Source of the DNA: Micromonospora luteifusca
GTDB taxonomy: Bacteria; Actinomycetota; Actinomycetes; Mycobacteriales; Micromonosporaceae
Direction of reading: 5' to 3'
NCBI RefSeq assembly: GCF_016907275.1
Contig: NZ_JAFBBP010000001.1
Span: forward strand, 1,178,001 to 1,242,000
Length of the DNA stretch: 64,000 nucleotides
Of this stretch, positions 41,673 through 51,082 are shown in pieces. Below the pieces are notes generated by a model, which was not told where the DNA came from, searched no databases, and saw only the letters and a list, made by a program, of their open reading frames with translations. The translations under genes were made by a program, and so were the position numbers. Position 1 is the stretch's first letter, and every line of letters begins with the position of its first letter.

Positions 41673-42281
41673 TCAACCAGCCACCGAGAACAACCGCCGC
41701 CGCGCCCCCAGCAGCACAACAGATGCCAACACCAGCCCGACCCCCATGGTGACCAGCAGCGGACTGGGGTCTCCGGGGAGCAGCCCGGCGAGCGACCGGG
41801 ATGCGGTGCCCAGCGCGAGGTAGAGACCGGCCCAGGCGGTGGCGCCGAGGGCCGCGCAGCCGAGGAATCGACGGTACGACATCCGTAGCCCGCCGGCGGC
41901 CAGCGGGAGGAGCGCGTTGAACACGGGCAGGAACGGCGCGACGACCATCATCCGGCCGCCGCCGCGGCGCAGGATTCCCTCCGCGGCCGCCCAGCGTGTC
42001 TCGCCGATCCAGCCGCCGATCCGGCTGTGTCGCAGGCGCTCGGAGTAGCGGCGGCCGATCAGGAAGCTCAGCGACCAGCCGGCCAGGCAGCCGACCAGCA
42101 CCGCGGCGAAGGTGGCCAGCCCGGTGGTCGGGCGGCCCACCCCGACGGCGGCCAGGATCGCCACGTCGCCGGGGACCAGGACACCCAGCAGGGGTACGGC
42201 GTCGAAGAGCATGACGAGCCCGAGCGCACCCATCAGCAGCAGGACGGGCAGTTCTCCGATCTGGGCCAGCCATTGCGTCAT
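41673..42281 (-). CDS. DedA/VTT-domain membrane protein
   Basis: 202 residues with about five hydrophobic segments. VTT (DedA) features: LFDAVPLLGVLVPGDVAILA (re-entrant segment with the conserved acidic position replaced by PGD), AGWSLSFLIGRRYSERLRHS, and RFLPV-like VVAPFLPVFNALLPLAAGGL with RMSYRRFLGCAALGATAWAG. DedA proteins act in lipid flipping (undecaprenyl phosphate or phosphatidylethanolamine) and envelope homeostasis. No link to the neighbours is obvious; a terminator pair follows. Confidence 0.85.
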   Translation of the reverse strand: MTQWLAQIGELPVLLLMGALGLVMLFDAVPLLGVLVPGDVAILAAVGVGRPTTGLATFAAVLVGCLAGWSLSFLIGRRYSERLRHSRIGGWIGETRWAAAEGILRRGGGRMMVVAPFLPVFNALLPLAAGGLRMSYRRFLGCAALGATAWAGLYLALGTASRSLAGLLPGDPSPLLVTMGVGLVLASVVLLGARRRLFSVAG

Positions 42282-42348
42282 GCCTCGTACGCTATGGCCG
42301 CCGCACCACCCCGGGCATCCGGCCGTTGCCCCCAGCGGCCCCTGGTAT

Positions 42349-42374
42349 CCGCCTCGGGGTCACCCCTGAGGCGG
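42349..42374 (-). terminator. Hairpin after the methyltransferase gene
   Basis: CCGCCTC / GAGGCGG stem extended by GGGGT/ACCCC, directly beyond the stop at 42385. No T-run. Confidence 0.5.
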
Positions 42375-42384
42375 CGCCCCCATC

Positions 42385-43134
42385 TCAGGTGGGTCGCAGC
42401 ACCTGCACGCGGCGTAACGACGAGTCGACCGACGGTTCGGTGGTGGGCACCGGATAGTTGGCCAGTACCGTCAGGCGGTCCGCCGGGAGGTGCCCTCGAC
42501 CGGGGTCGCCGACCAGCACGTCGGCGCCCCCGGCGGCGGCTCTCTGCAGGAACGGCAGCATCCGGTCGGCCATCGCGCGGTCGTAGAAGACGTCTCCGGC
42601 GACCACCAGGTCGGCGTCGGCTTCGGTGCTGTCGAGCAGGTCGTCTCCGACGGCGTCGACGGCGACCCGGTTGGCCCGGGCGTTGAGCGTGACGGCGGCG
42701 ATGGCGTAGGGGTCGATGTCGTTGGCGGTCACCTGTGCGGCGCCGGCCAGCGCGGCGGCGATGGCCACCAGCCCCGATCCGGCGGCGAGGTCGAGCACCC
42801 GGCGTCCGGCGGCGAGTTCCGGGTGGTCCAGGAGATGGCGGGCCAGGGCCTGACCGCCGGCCCAGGCGGACGCCCAGTACGGCGCCGGCAGGGCATGCCC
42901 GACGGCGGCCTCCATCCGAGCCCACCAGACGATCGCGTCCTCGGCCAGGTGCAGCCGCACCTCGGGAACGAACGGGGTGGGCACCAACCGGAGCCGGTCC
43001 AGGCCGACGCCGGGCGCGTCGATCTCGCGCTCCAACTCGGTCAGCGCGTCGGCTGCGGCACCCCTCATCGGCGCAAGCATGCCCCAGCGGCGGGCGATCG
43101 GGGCAGCTTTCGCATGCCGGCGCGCAGAGTTCAC
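42385..43134 (-). CDS. Class I SAM-dependent methyltransferase (ETFB-KMT/Nnt1-like)
   Basis: Up to 249 residues. AdoMet-binding motif I is [20 protein letters not shown]; motif II region [40 protein letters not shown] holds motif IV. The upstream [20 protein letters not shown] block is typical of the lysine-methyltransferase-like / nicotinamide N-methyltransferase-like family. Target unknown. The GTG at 43134 gives the longest product; the ATGs at 43080 and 43068 are possible alternatives. It is divergent from the cold-shock gene. Confidence 0.82.
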   Translation of the reverse strand: MNSARRHAKAAPIARRWGMLAPMRGAAADALTELEREIDAPGVGLDRLRLVPTPFVPEVRLHLAEDAIVWWARMEAAVGHALPAPYWASAWAGGQALARHLLDHPELAAGRRVLDLAAGSGLVAIAAALAGAAQVTANDIDPYAIAAVTLNARANRVAVDAVGDDLLDSTEADADLVVAGDVFYDRAMADRMLPFLQRAAAGGADVLVGDPGRGHLPADRLTVLANYPVPTTEPSVDSSLRRVQVLRPT

Positions 43135-43261
43135 CCGACTTCACACGAAGACCTACGGCACTTCGGCCAGCGGATCGGGGTTTCGCCCGTTACTGTCGGA
43201 CAGGTACGGGCGATCATCGGCCAGAGGCCGAGGGTCAGCCGCTTTGAACAGGGAGAGATGC

Positions 43262-43465
43262 ATGGCAACCGGCACGGTTAAGTGGTTCAACTCGGAAAAG
43301 GGTTTCGGCTTCATCGAGCAGGACGGTGGAGGGCCGGACGTGTTCGTCCACTACTCCGCCATCGCTTCGAGCGGCTACCGGGAACTCAACGAGGGCCAGA
43401 AGGTCGAGTTCGAGGTGACCCAGGGGCAGAAGGGTCCGCAGGCGGACAACGTCCGCCCGATGTAG
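43262..43465 (+). CDS. csp: Cold-shock protein (CspA family)
   Basis: 67-residue OB-fold nucleic-acid chaperone. RNP1 is [12 protein letters not shown] and RNP2 is DVFVHYSAI; the start is [15 protein letters not shown], the C-terminus [13 protein letters not shown] at 43262 follows GGGAGAG by six bases. A TACTGT -10-like sequence at 43191 would give a leader of about 60 bases, as cold-shock mRNAs often have. Monocistronic, with its own terminator. Confidence 0.96.
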   Translation: MATGTVKWFNSEKGFGFIEQDGGGPDVFVHYSAIASSGYRELNEGQKVEFEVTQGQKGPQADNVRPM

Positions 43466-43477
43466 CTCCGTGCCGGT

Positions 43478-43505
43478 GACGGCGGCCGGTTCTCCGGCCG
43501 CCGTC
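43478..43505 (+). terminator. Terminator after the cold-shock gene
   Basis: 12-bp perfect stem GACGGCGGCCGG / CCGGCCGCCGTC with loop TTCT, 12 bases after the stop. It lies between convergent genes and can serve both. Confidence 0.75.
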
Positions 43506-43514
43506 GCAGCGCAC

Positions 43515-44827
<1,313 letters not shown>

Positions 44828-44831
<4 letters not shown>

Positions 44832-45403
44832 GGGCGGGCCGGCACGCCGTGGACGAACACGAAGACCGGCCGGCGGTCGGCACCGTCGTCGGGCAGGTCG
44901 CGGTTGGCCCAGCGGGCGAGGAGGTCGATCATCTCGTGACTCAGCTCGGCCAACTCGTCTGGCGTGAGGCGCAGCCAGTGGTCGGTGGAGAACGGCGCGT
45001 CGTTCCAGGTGGCCTGCGCCGACTCGTCGGCGGCATGCCACGCCCGGGCCAGGGCGACGTGCCGGTCCAGGTTGAGCGAGGTGGCGGCGTCGGCGACCGC
45101 ACGGGCGGCCGGGTCGGTGTCGAAGTCGGTGTTGGACCAGCGCAGCCCTCTGGTGACCAACCGCCACCAACGCTCGCGCCGATCCCGCGCCAACTCCGGG
45201 GCCTCGGTGACGAGGTCCGCGGCGGCGAGGACCTTGAGGTGGTGACTGACGTTCGCTGGCGCCTGGTCGATGCGGTCGGCGAGCTGACCGACGGTCGAGG
45301 GGCCGTGCACCTTGAGCACGTCCATCAGGCGGCGGCGCAGCGGGTGGGCCATCGCGGCCAGCACCCGCGAGTCGGTGATCTGGCGTACGTCGGGGCTGTC
45401 CAT
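44828..45403 (-). CDS. ArsR-family winged-helix regulator
   Basis: 191 residues. N-terminal winged helix: RVLAAMAHPLRRRLMDVLKV, GPSTVGQLADRIDQAPANVS, HHLKVLAAADLVTEAPE, the ArsR-like layout that acts on exporters or metabolism. No CxC metal site is present, so the ligand is unlikely to be a classical soft metal. The C-terminal half (LSHEMIDLLARWANRDLPDD) is typical of the actinobacterial helix-turn-helix_20 group. ATG at 45401-45403; it overlaps the MFS gene and is preceded by a repeated GCAACAG operator-like region. Confidence 0.86.
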
Positions 45404-45419
45404 GACCCCAGAATCGCAT

Positions 45420-45465
45420 CCGCAACAGCTATTGCGCAACAGTCATTGCCCAACACCTGTTGCGG
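45420..45465 (-). promoter_or_regulatory. Operator-like repeats upstream of the ArsR-MFS operon
   Basis: Outer dyad CCGCAACAG (45420-45428) with CTGTTGCGG (45457-45465); between them the palindrome TTGCGCAA (45432-45439) and a second GCAACAG (45436-45442). Three half-sites within 46 bases, starting 17 bases before the regulator's ATG, suggest autoregulation. Confidence 0.65.
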
Positions 45466-45513
45466 ATTGGCGACGCTGAGAGGGGCGACCCGGCGGCTAC
45501 GGGCGCCCGTCGC

Positions 45514-46395
45514 TCAGGCGACCAGCCGGCGGGCCAGCTCGTCGGCGACCTGCTTGGCGATGGTGGGCGGGATCGCCGCCGCGATCTTCTCCGGCGTCAG
45601 CCCGGCCAACACGCCCTGGACGATCGCCGGCTCGTCGGTGAAGTCGCGGTTCGACAGCGCGTCGATCGCCGTCTGCAGCGCGGTGAGCTGCTTCGTCATC
45701 GCCTGCAGGTTCCAGTTGCCGATCACCGGGGCACCGGTGTCGTCCCGACCCTCCGCCATCCGGGTGTAGATCTGTCCGATCGGGTTGCGACCGTCCAGCA
45801 CGGTGAGGTTCTTGTGCACGGTGGCCAGCCAGTTGTGTTCTTCGGGGGTCATGTCGTCGTCCTCCAGGAGTCCGATGGAGCTGAGGTAGCGGCGGAACAC
45901 TGGCCGCTGGTCGCGGCCGGCCTTGATGGCGTCCCGAAAGAAGCTGAAGTGGGTGTGCCAGCGGTGCGAGCTGTCGCCGGTGCTGCGCTTGCCGAGGCGG
46001 TCCCACCGCTTCACCGTGGAGCCGTCGGGGCTATAGATGATCTCGCGGATGTCCCGGGTGTCCGCCGCGTTCGCGGCGCACTGCCCGACACACCAGAGCG
46101 AGAAACTGGACAGGGTGTGCGTCCGACCACCGGAGCGGACCTCGAAACCGCCGACGTCCAGCGCCGCCGCGTCGAGGGTCAGGCCGGCCCGGTCCCGGGG
46201 TGACTCCACCACCGAGTAGTCGTTGGTGACCACCCGGTCCGAGCCGCAGTGGTAGCCGCCCCGGTGGGCCGGGTCGCCGACGATGCCGACCTCCGCCGGC
46301 TCCAGATCGGCGGCGCGGACGGTGTTCGGGTCGACGTTGAGGTGGGTGAGAAGCAGGCTTCGGACGGCCAACAGGTTAGCCGGGGCCCGAGTCAT
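45514..46395 (-). CDS. Unclassified protein, possible M15-like / phage-derived
   Basis: 293 residues, no domain named with confidence. The N-terminal half is conserved-looking, with GGYHCGSDRVVTNDYSVVES, REIIYSPDGSTVKRWDRLGK and SSHRWHTHFSFFRDAI; the H49...D region and the W-H-T-H pair recall zinc ligands of M15 (VanY-type) peptidases or phage endolysins. The C-terminal part is helical (LTALQTAIDAL; IAAAIPPTIAKQVADELARR), like linker/oligomerisation tails of phage-derived proteins. No signal peptide. ATG at 46393-46395 follows GAGAGGGG. No holin, terminase or integrase nearby. Function unproven. Confidence 0.6.
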   Translation of the reverse strand: MTRAPANLLAVRSLLLTHLNVDPNTVRAADLEPAEVGIVGDPAHRGGYHCGSDRVVTNDYSVVESPRDRAGLTLDAAALDVGGFEVRSGGRTHTLSSFSLWCVGQCAANAADTRDIREIIYSPDGSTVKRWDRLGKRSTGDSSHRWHTHFSFFRDAIKAGRDQRPVFRRYLSSIGLLEDDDMTPEEHNWLATVHKNLTVLDGRNPIGQIYTRMAEGRDDTGAPVIGNWNLQAMTKQLTALQTAIDALSNRDFTDEPAIVQGVLAGLTPEKIAAAIPPTIAKQVADELARRLVA

Positions 46396-46552
46396 GGGGT
46401 CCCCTCTCTGATGGGCGGGGACCGGGCACGACATCACACCGCGTACGCGATGCTGGGCTTTGGACGAGCCCGGTCTGCTGATGCACGGCGCCGGGCGTTG
46501 ACTCAACCATAGCCCGCAATTTGGGTGAACGCCCAGCTCAGGACGTGTCTGT

Positions 46553-48232
46553 TCAGATTGGAGGCTGCGGTGGGGCAGAGTGGACGATCGGCAACAGCAG
46601 TGCCGAGGGGTACGCGGGTTCGTGCAGAACCTGCCGCCAACCGGCACGCAGCGTCACCGCCGTACCGAGGGGTGCGCCGGTGCCGGGGTTACGCGCCCAC
46701 CGCGGATGGGCGCCACCGGCGACCTGCACCCGCAGCCGGTGTCCGGCTGCGAACCGGTACGCCGTCGGCCAGATCGGCACCGGGACCGTCCGCACTCCCC
46801 GGGGATCGGCGGGGAAGCGCTCGGGGGTGACCCGCACCAGACCGTCGCAGACGTTCCACGAGCGACCTCGACGGTCCACGTCGCACAGTCGAACGAAGAC
46901 GTCCAGGTACGGCAGGTCGGAGCGGACGTGGATCTCAGCGCGTACCGGACCGATCACCTCGATCGGGCCGGTCAGCGGGGCGCTGGTGTAGGTCAGCACG
47001 TCGGGGCGGGCCTCGACGTGCCGGTTGTCCACCGGGCCGGCCCGCTTGGCGACCAGCAGCGGCCCGCCCAGTGACGGGGTGGGGTCGGCCGGGTCGTACC
47101 GGAACTCGTCCGGCGCCGACGCAACCGGCCGGCGCACCGCCAGCTCACCACCCGGGTGCAGGTGCCACGCGGTCTCGACCGCCGGCGGTGGCCAGTCCGG
47201 CAGGTCCCGCCAGCCGCCGCCGGGACCACTGACGTACAGCCGGACCGGGGTGGTGGTGTCACGCGAGGGCCGACCGGCCGGCGCCGCAGCCGTCAGGTGC
47301 TCGTCGAGCCAGGCCAGCCCCTCCCGCAGCGCGGCCACGAACAGTCCGGGGCTGCCGTGCGTCCAGGGGCCGATCACCAGGCGTGGCTGCGCACCGGCGG
47401 CCCGCAGGGTGGCGTGGTCGTCGAGCTGGGCCGGCAGGAAGATGTCGTGCCAACCGCTGACCATGACCACCGGCGCCCGCACCAGGGGCACCCGGTCGGC
47501 GAAGACCCGGTTCCGCCAGTACCCGGCCTCCGGGGTGTGGTGGCGCAGCCACTCCTGAAAGAACGGGATGGTCACACCGGTGGCCACCCGGTCGGCGTCC
47601 ACGAGTGGCAGGTGTACGAGCGCGGCGGCCAGCCGCGGCTGGCCGCGCTTGAGCTCCCACTGCCGGGCCAGCCACGGCACGGTCTGCGCGTGCAGCAACT
47701 CCGCCCAGGTCAGCACGGTGTCCAAGGCGAAGGACTCCCCCGCGTACGTCGAGTCCCGGGTGGCCGAGGCGGTCACCACGGCGACCATCGCGCGCAATTC
47801 CTCGCCGGCGTCGGCGGCCAGCGCCCACTGCGCGAACCCCTGGTAACTGACCCCGAACATGCCGAGTTGGCCGGACCACCAGGGCTGGCGACGCAGCCAG
47901 TCCAGGGTGTCCAACCCGTCGTCGCGCTCGTGCACCAGCGGGGCGAATGTCCCACCGGAACCACCGGTGCCCCGACAGGACTGGATCACCGCGTGCCGGC
48001 CCCGCGCGGCGAGCAGCCGGCCGAGCAGTCGCAGCGGTCCGCCCCGCCCGTACGGGGTACGGATCAACACGGTCGGCGCGTCCCGGACCTTCGGGGCGTA
48101 GTGATCGGTGCGCAGCACCACACCGTCGCGGGCCCGGACCGGAAGGTCGCGAGTGACCCGCACCGGGCCGGAGCGTGTCGGTGGCAACCGCAGCGCGACG
48201 CCGGCGAGGCGGGTGACGAGCCGGTCCGGCAC
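46553..48232 (-). CDS. CocE/NonD family serine hydrolase (X-Pro dipeptidyl-peptidase-like)
   Basis: 559 residues. S15-type alpha/beta hydrolase: nucleophile S129 in LGMFGVSYQGFAQ, aspartate D263 in MVSGWHDIFLPAQ and histidine H292 in IGPWTHGSPG; YAPKVRDAPTVLIRTPYGRG and VIQSCRGTGGSGG form the oxyanion region. The C-terminal jelly-roll domain (LTYTSAPLTGPIEVIGPVRA, IHVRSDLPYLDVFVRLCDVD) is typical of CocE. Cytoplasmic. Known members hydrolyse esters or acyl-amides; substrate here is unknown. Starts at GTG, three bases after the MarR stop. Confidence 0.9.
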   Translation of the reverse strand: MPDRLVTRLAGVALRLPPTRSGPVRVTRDLPVRARDGVVLRTDHYAPKVRDAPTVLIRTPYGRGGPLRLLGRLLAARGRHAVIQSCRGTGGSGGTFAPLVHERDDGLDTLDWLRRQPWWSGQLGMFGVSYQGFAQWALAADAGEELRAMVAVVTASATRDSTYAGESFALDTVLTWAELLHAQTVPWLARQWELKRGQPRLAAALVHLPLVDADRVATGVTIPFFQEWLRHHTPEAGYWRNRVFADRVPLVRAPVVMVSGWHDIFLPAQLDDHATLRAAGAQPRLVIGPWTHGSPGLFVAALREGLAWLDEHLTAAAPAGRPSRDTTTPVRLYVSGPGGGWRDLPDWPPPAVETAWHLHPGGELAVRRPVASAPDEFRYDPADPTPSLGGPLLVAKRAGPVDNRHVEARPDVLTYTSAPLTGPIEVIGPVRAEIHVRSDLPYLDVFVRLCDVDRRGRSWNVCDGLVRVTPERFPADPRGVRTVPVPIWPTAYRFAAGHRLRVQVAGGAHPRWARNPGTGAPLGTAVTLRAGWRQVLHEPAYPSALLLPIVHSAPPQPPI

Positions 48233-48235
48233 GGG

Positions 48236-48766
48236 TCAGCCCGTCGACCGGCGGGACGACTCGGGCCGGGCGGCGCGCACCGCGTCGCGGTGTCCCCGCA
48301 GCGACTCGCTCATCTCCGCCACGAACCGGTGCACCACCTCCAGCTCGTCCTCGCCGAAGCGGGCCATCACCGTGTCGGTCCGGGCACCCAGTGGCTGAAA
48401 GAACTCCATGGCCAGGGCAGCCCCCTGGTCGGCGTAGTGCAACAGCACCTTGCGGCGGTCGACGGTGTCCCGGTCCCGGCGGATGTGGCCGGCCCGCTCC
48501 AACCGGTCGATCAGGGCGGTCACCGAGCCGGAGGAGAGGTTGAGCTGCTCACCGAGGCGGCCGGGGGTGATCGGGTCACCGAGTAGTTCGGCGTCCATCA
48601 CCGCGATCAACGCCTGCAGGTCGGTCGGGTTGAGTCCGTGCAGGTTGGCGAAGGCGTGGCCGACCTGCTGGGCGTCCACCGCGTACCGCCGGAGGTTGTT
48701 GGTGATCTCCGCGACCAACTGCTCGCGGCGCGTTTCGCGCCGCCGGTACATGCCGTGAGTCGCCAC
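48236..48766 (-). CDS. MarR-family regulator
   Basis: 176 residues with a winged helix of MarR type: LNPTDLQALIAVMDAELLGD, PITPGRLGEQLNLSSGSVTA, LIDRLERAGHIRRDRDTVDR, where DxRxxxV-like DTVDRRKVLLHYAD forms the wing. It precedes the CocE hydrolase by three bases and is divergent from the MMPL gene, so it may control both. ATG at 48764-48766 or the internal ATG at 48751 are possible starts. Confidence 0.88.
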   Translation of the reverse strand: MATHGMYRRRETRREQLVAEITNNLRRYAVDAQQVGHAFANLHGLNPTDLQALIAVMDAELLGDPITPGRLGEQLNLSSGSVTALIDRLERAGHIRRDRDTVDRRKVLLHYADQGAALAMEFFQPLGARTDTVMARFGEDELEVVHRFVAEMSESLRGHRDAVRAARPESSRRSTG

Positions 48767-48820
48767 CTCGCGCCGCTCTTCCCGTCGTCGGTCCCCCGGG
48801 TTGCAGCATAGAACAGCCCT

Positions 48821-48843
48821 CGATAATCTCGGCCATCAAGATA
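48821..48843. promoter_or_regulatory. MarR-type operator candidate
   Basis: CGATAATCTCGGCCATCAAGATA in the 108-base divergent gap contains a good TATCTTGAT half-site (minus strand) facing a poorer ATAATCTCG half. It is midway between the two start codons. Confidence 0.35.
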
Positions 48844-48874
48844 CTCGTGGCTCAAGGGACCTTGGGGTCAGCTG

Positions 48875-51001
48875 ATGTCTGTGTTCACCAGAGTCACCCG
48901 CGGCCGGTTGGCCGCCTGGCTCACCGTCGCCGCCGCGATCGTCGTCGGCGCGGCCATCTTCGGGATGCCCCGACCGGACAACCCGGCGCCGGTCTCCGCG
49001 ACCGGTCTCTCCGTGCGGTGGCAGTCGACCCAGGTGCAGCGTCTGCAGGACCAGCTCCCGTCCCGTGACGTGCAGCCGGCCATCGTGGTGGTGAGCCGCG
49101 GCGACGGCGGCGCGCTGAGCGAGGCCGACCGGACCACCGTCGGCGCCCGCGCCGACGCCCTGCGCAGCTTCGCGGTGGGCGGGCAGGTCAGCCCCCTCCA
49201 GATCTCCCCGGACGGCACGGTCGCCCTCGTCGCCGTGCCCCTCGACACCGCCGGCGGACAGGAGGACGTCACCGAGACGGTCACCCAGCTACGCGCCGCG
49301 CTGGCCGACCTGCCCGACAGCCTGACCGTCGAGGTGACCGGCGCCCCGGCCTTCACCGCCGACCTGTCCTCGGTGTTCGAGGGCGCCGACGTCACCCTGC
49401 TCGCGGTGACCGCCGCCGTGGTCGCGTTGCTGCTGCTGATTACGTATCGCAGCCCGTTCCTGTGGATCGTCCCGCTCGTGGTGGTAGCGGTGACCGAGCA
49501 GATCACCCTGCGCGCGGTGGACACGATCGTGCCGGCCGTCGGGATCAACCTCCAACAGGGCCAGGTCACCGGCATCGCCAGCGTGCTGGTCTTCGGCGCC
49601 GCCACCGACTACGCCCTGCTGCTGATCGCCCGCTACCGCGAGGAGCTGCGGCGCGAGGAGGACCGGTTCGTCGCGATGCGCGCCGCGTTGCGCCGTACCG
49701 CCGAACCCATCCTGGCCAGCGGCGGCACCGTGGTGCTCGGCGTCCTCACCCTGCTGCTCAGCGAGCAGGAGACGAACCGGGCACTGGCGGTGGCCTGCGC
49801 CACCGGTGTGGTCTTCGCCATGCTCTCGGCGCTGTTCGTGCTCCCCGCCGTGCTGGTGCTCCTCGGTCGGCGCCTGTTCTGGCCGTTCGTACCCCGGGTC
49901 GGTGGCCCGGTCCGGGAGGGTCGGCTCTGGGGCCGGATGGGCGCCGCCGTGGAACGCCGCCCGGTCGTGGTCGCGGTGCTGGCCACCCTGCTGCTCGGCG
50001 GCCTTGCGCTGGGTGGGCTCGGTATCCGCACCGGCCTGTCCGAGACCGAGCAGTTCCGGGCCGAGCCCGAGGCGGTCACCGGTGCGCAGACCCTGGCCCG
50101 CGCGTTCCCTGCCGGCAGCACCCAGCCGGTGGCCGTGCTCACCAACCCGACGGCCGTCCGAGCGGTCACCGAGGCCGCCAGCGCCGTGCCCGGGGTCGCC
50201 TCGGCACGCCCCGGTGACGCGGGTGCGGCCGTTGCCCAGGTCGACGTGGTGCTGGACGCCGAGCCGGGCACCACCGCCGCGGACCGCACCATCGGGGCGC
50301 TGCGTGCGGCGGTCGCCGCGGTCGGCGGCTCCGCGCCGCCCGCCGTCGAGGGCGCCGACCCGCCGTCCGGTGCGCTCGTCGGCGGCACCGTGGCGGCCAC
50401 CTACGACTCGGAGAAAGCCAACGACTCCGACCTGCGGCTGATCCTGCCGATCATCCTGTTGCTGGTCGGCGCCGTGCTCGTGCTGCTGTTGCGTGGCCTG
50501 CTCGCACCGGTGCTGCTGGTGCTCACCGTGATCGCGTCGTTCTTCGCGAGCCTCGGCGCGGCATGGCTGCTCTTCGACCACGTGCTGGGCTTCCCGGCAC
50601 TGGACAGCGGGGTGCTGCTGCTCGCCTTCGTGTTCCTGGTCGCACTCGGGGTGGACTACAACATCTTCCTGGTCACCCGGGCCCGGGAGGACGCCCGCAG
50701 CGTGGGCACCCGCGAGGGGATGCTCTCCGCTCTGCAGGTCACCGGTGGGGTGATCACGAGCGCCGGCGTGCTGCTCGCCGCGGTGTTCGCCGTGCTCGGC
50801 GTGCTGCCGCTGATCACGCTGACCCAGATCGGCATCATCGTCTGCATCGGCGTCCTGCTCGACACCCTGCTGGTCCGCACGGTCCTGGTCCCGGCGCTGG
50901 CGTTCGTGCTCGGCGACCGCTTCTGGTGGCCCGGCCGGATCACGCGGGAGCGCCGGGCGGACCCTCCGGTGTCGCCGGAGCCGGTCGCCGCTCGCGACTG
51001 A
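48875..51001 (+). CDS. MMPL-family transporter
   Basis: 708 residues, about 12 membrane helices in two repeats, each with an extracytoplasmic loop domain after the first helix. RND/MMPL marks: VLVFGAATDYALLLIARYRE (helix 4 with the proton-relay D/Y pair) and FLVALGVDYNIFLVTRARED (helix 10), GGVITSAGVLLAAVFAVLGV. Members export lipids, siderophores or drugs by proton motive force. ATG at 48875 follows GGGACCTTGGGG; divergent from the MarR gene, which is a plausible regulator. Confidence 0.9.
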   Translation: MSVFTRVTRGRLAAWLTVAAAIVVGAAIFGMPRPDNPAPVSATGLSVRWQSTQVQRLQDQLPSRDVQPAIVVVSRGDGGALSEADRTTVGARADALRSFAVGGQVSPLQISPDGTVALVAVPLDTAGGQEDVTETVTQLRAALADLPDSLTVEVTGAPAFTADLSSVFEGADVTLLAVTAAVVALLLLITYRSPFLWIVPLVVVAVTEQITLRAVDTIVPAVGINLQQGQVTGIASVLVFGAATDYALLLIARYREELRREEDRFVAMRAALRRTAEPILASGGTVVLGVLTLLLSEQETNRALAVACATGVVFAMLSALFVLPAVLVLLGRRLFWPFVPRVGGPVREGRLWGRMGAAVERRPVVVAVLATLLLGGLALGGLGIRTGLSETEQFRAEPEAVTGAQTLARAFPAGSTQPVAVLTNPTAVRAVTEAASAVPGVASARPGDAGAAVAQVDVVLDAEPGTTAADRTIGALRAAVAAVGGSAPPAVEGADPPSGALVGGTVAATYDSEKANDSDLRLILPIILLLVGAVLVLLLRGLLAPVLLVLTVIASFFASLGAAWLLFDHVLGFPALDSGVLLLAFVFLVALGVDYNIFLVTRAREDARSVGTREGMLSALQVTGGVITSAGVLLAAVFAVLGVLPLITLTQIGIIVCIGVLLDTLLVRTVLVPALAFVLGDRFWWPGRITRERRADPPVSPEPVAARD

Positions 51002-51012
51002 CCAGCACCCAC

Positions 51013-51064
51013 CGCCCCGACCGGGGCCGTGGTCACTCCGCCCCGACCGGGGCCGTGGTCACTC
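51013..51064. repeat. 26-base perfect tandem duplication after the MMPL gene
   Basis: Two identical copies, 51013-51038 and 51039-51064, each starting CGCCCCGACCGGGGCCGTGG. The second copy forms the left arm of the terminator at 51042-51082. Confidence 0.85.
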
Positions 51065-51082
51065 CGCCACGGCCCGGTCGGG
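51042..51082 (+). terminator. Hairpin between convergent MMPL and transglycosylase genes
   Basis: CCCGACCGGGGCCGTGG pairs with CCACGGCCCGGTCGGG with one bulged G, 8-base loop. It ends immediately before the stop of the transglycosylase gene. Confidence 0.65.

Noticed and set aside
45514..46395. Prophage remnant
   Set aside because: Only one gene has any phage flavour; no integrase, attachment site, terminase, capsid or change in base composition is visible.
45514..46647. 377-residue version of the unclassified protein
   Set aside because: The upstream 84 codons are Cys/Arg/Pro-rich with no ribosome site, while the ATG at 46395 has a good one.
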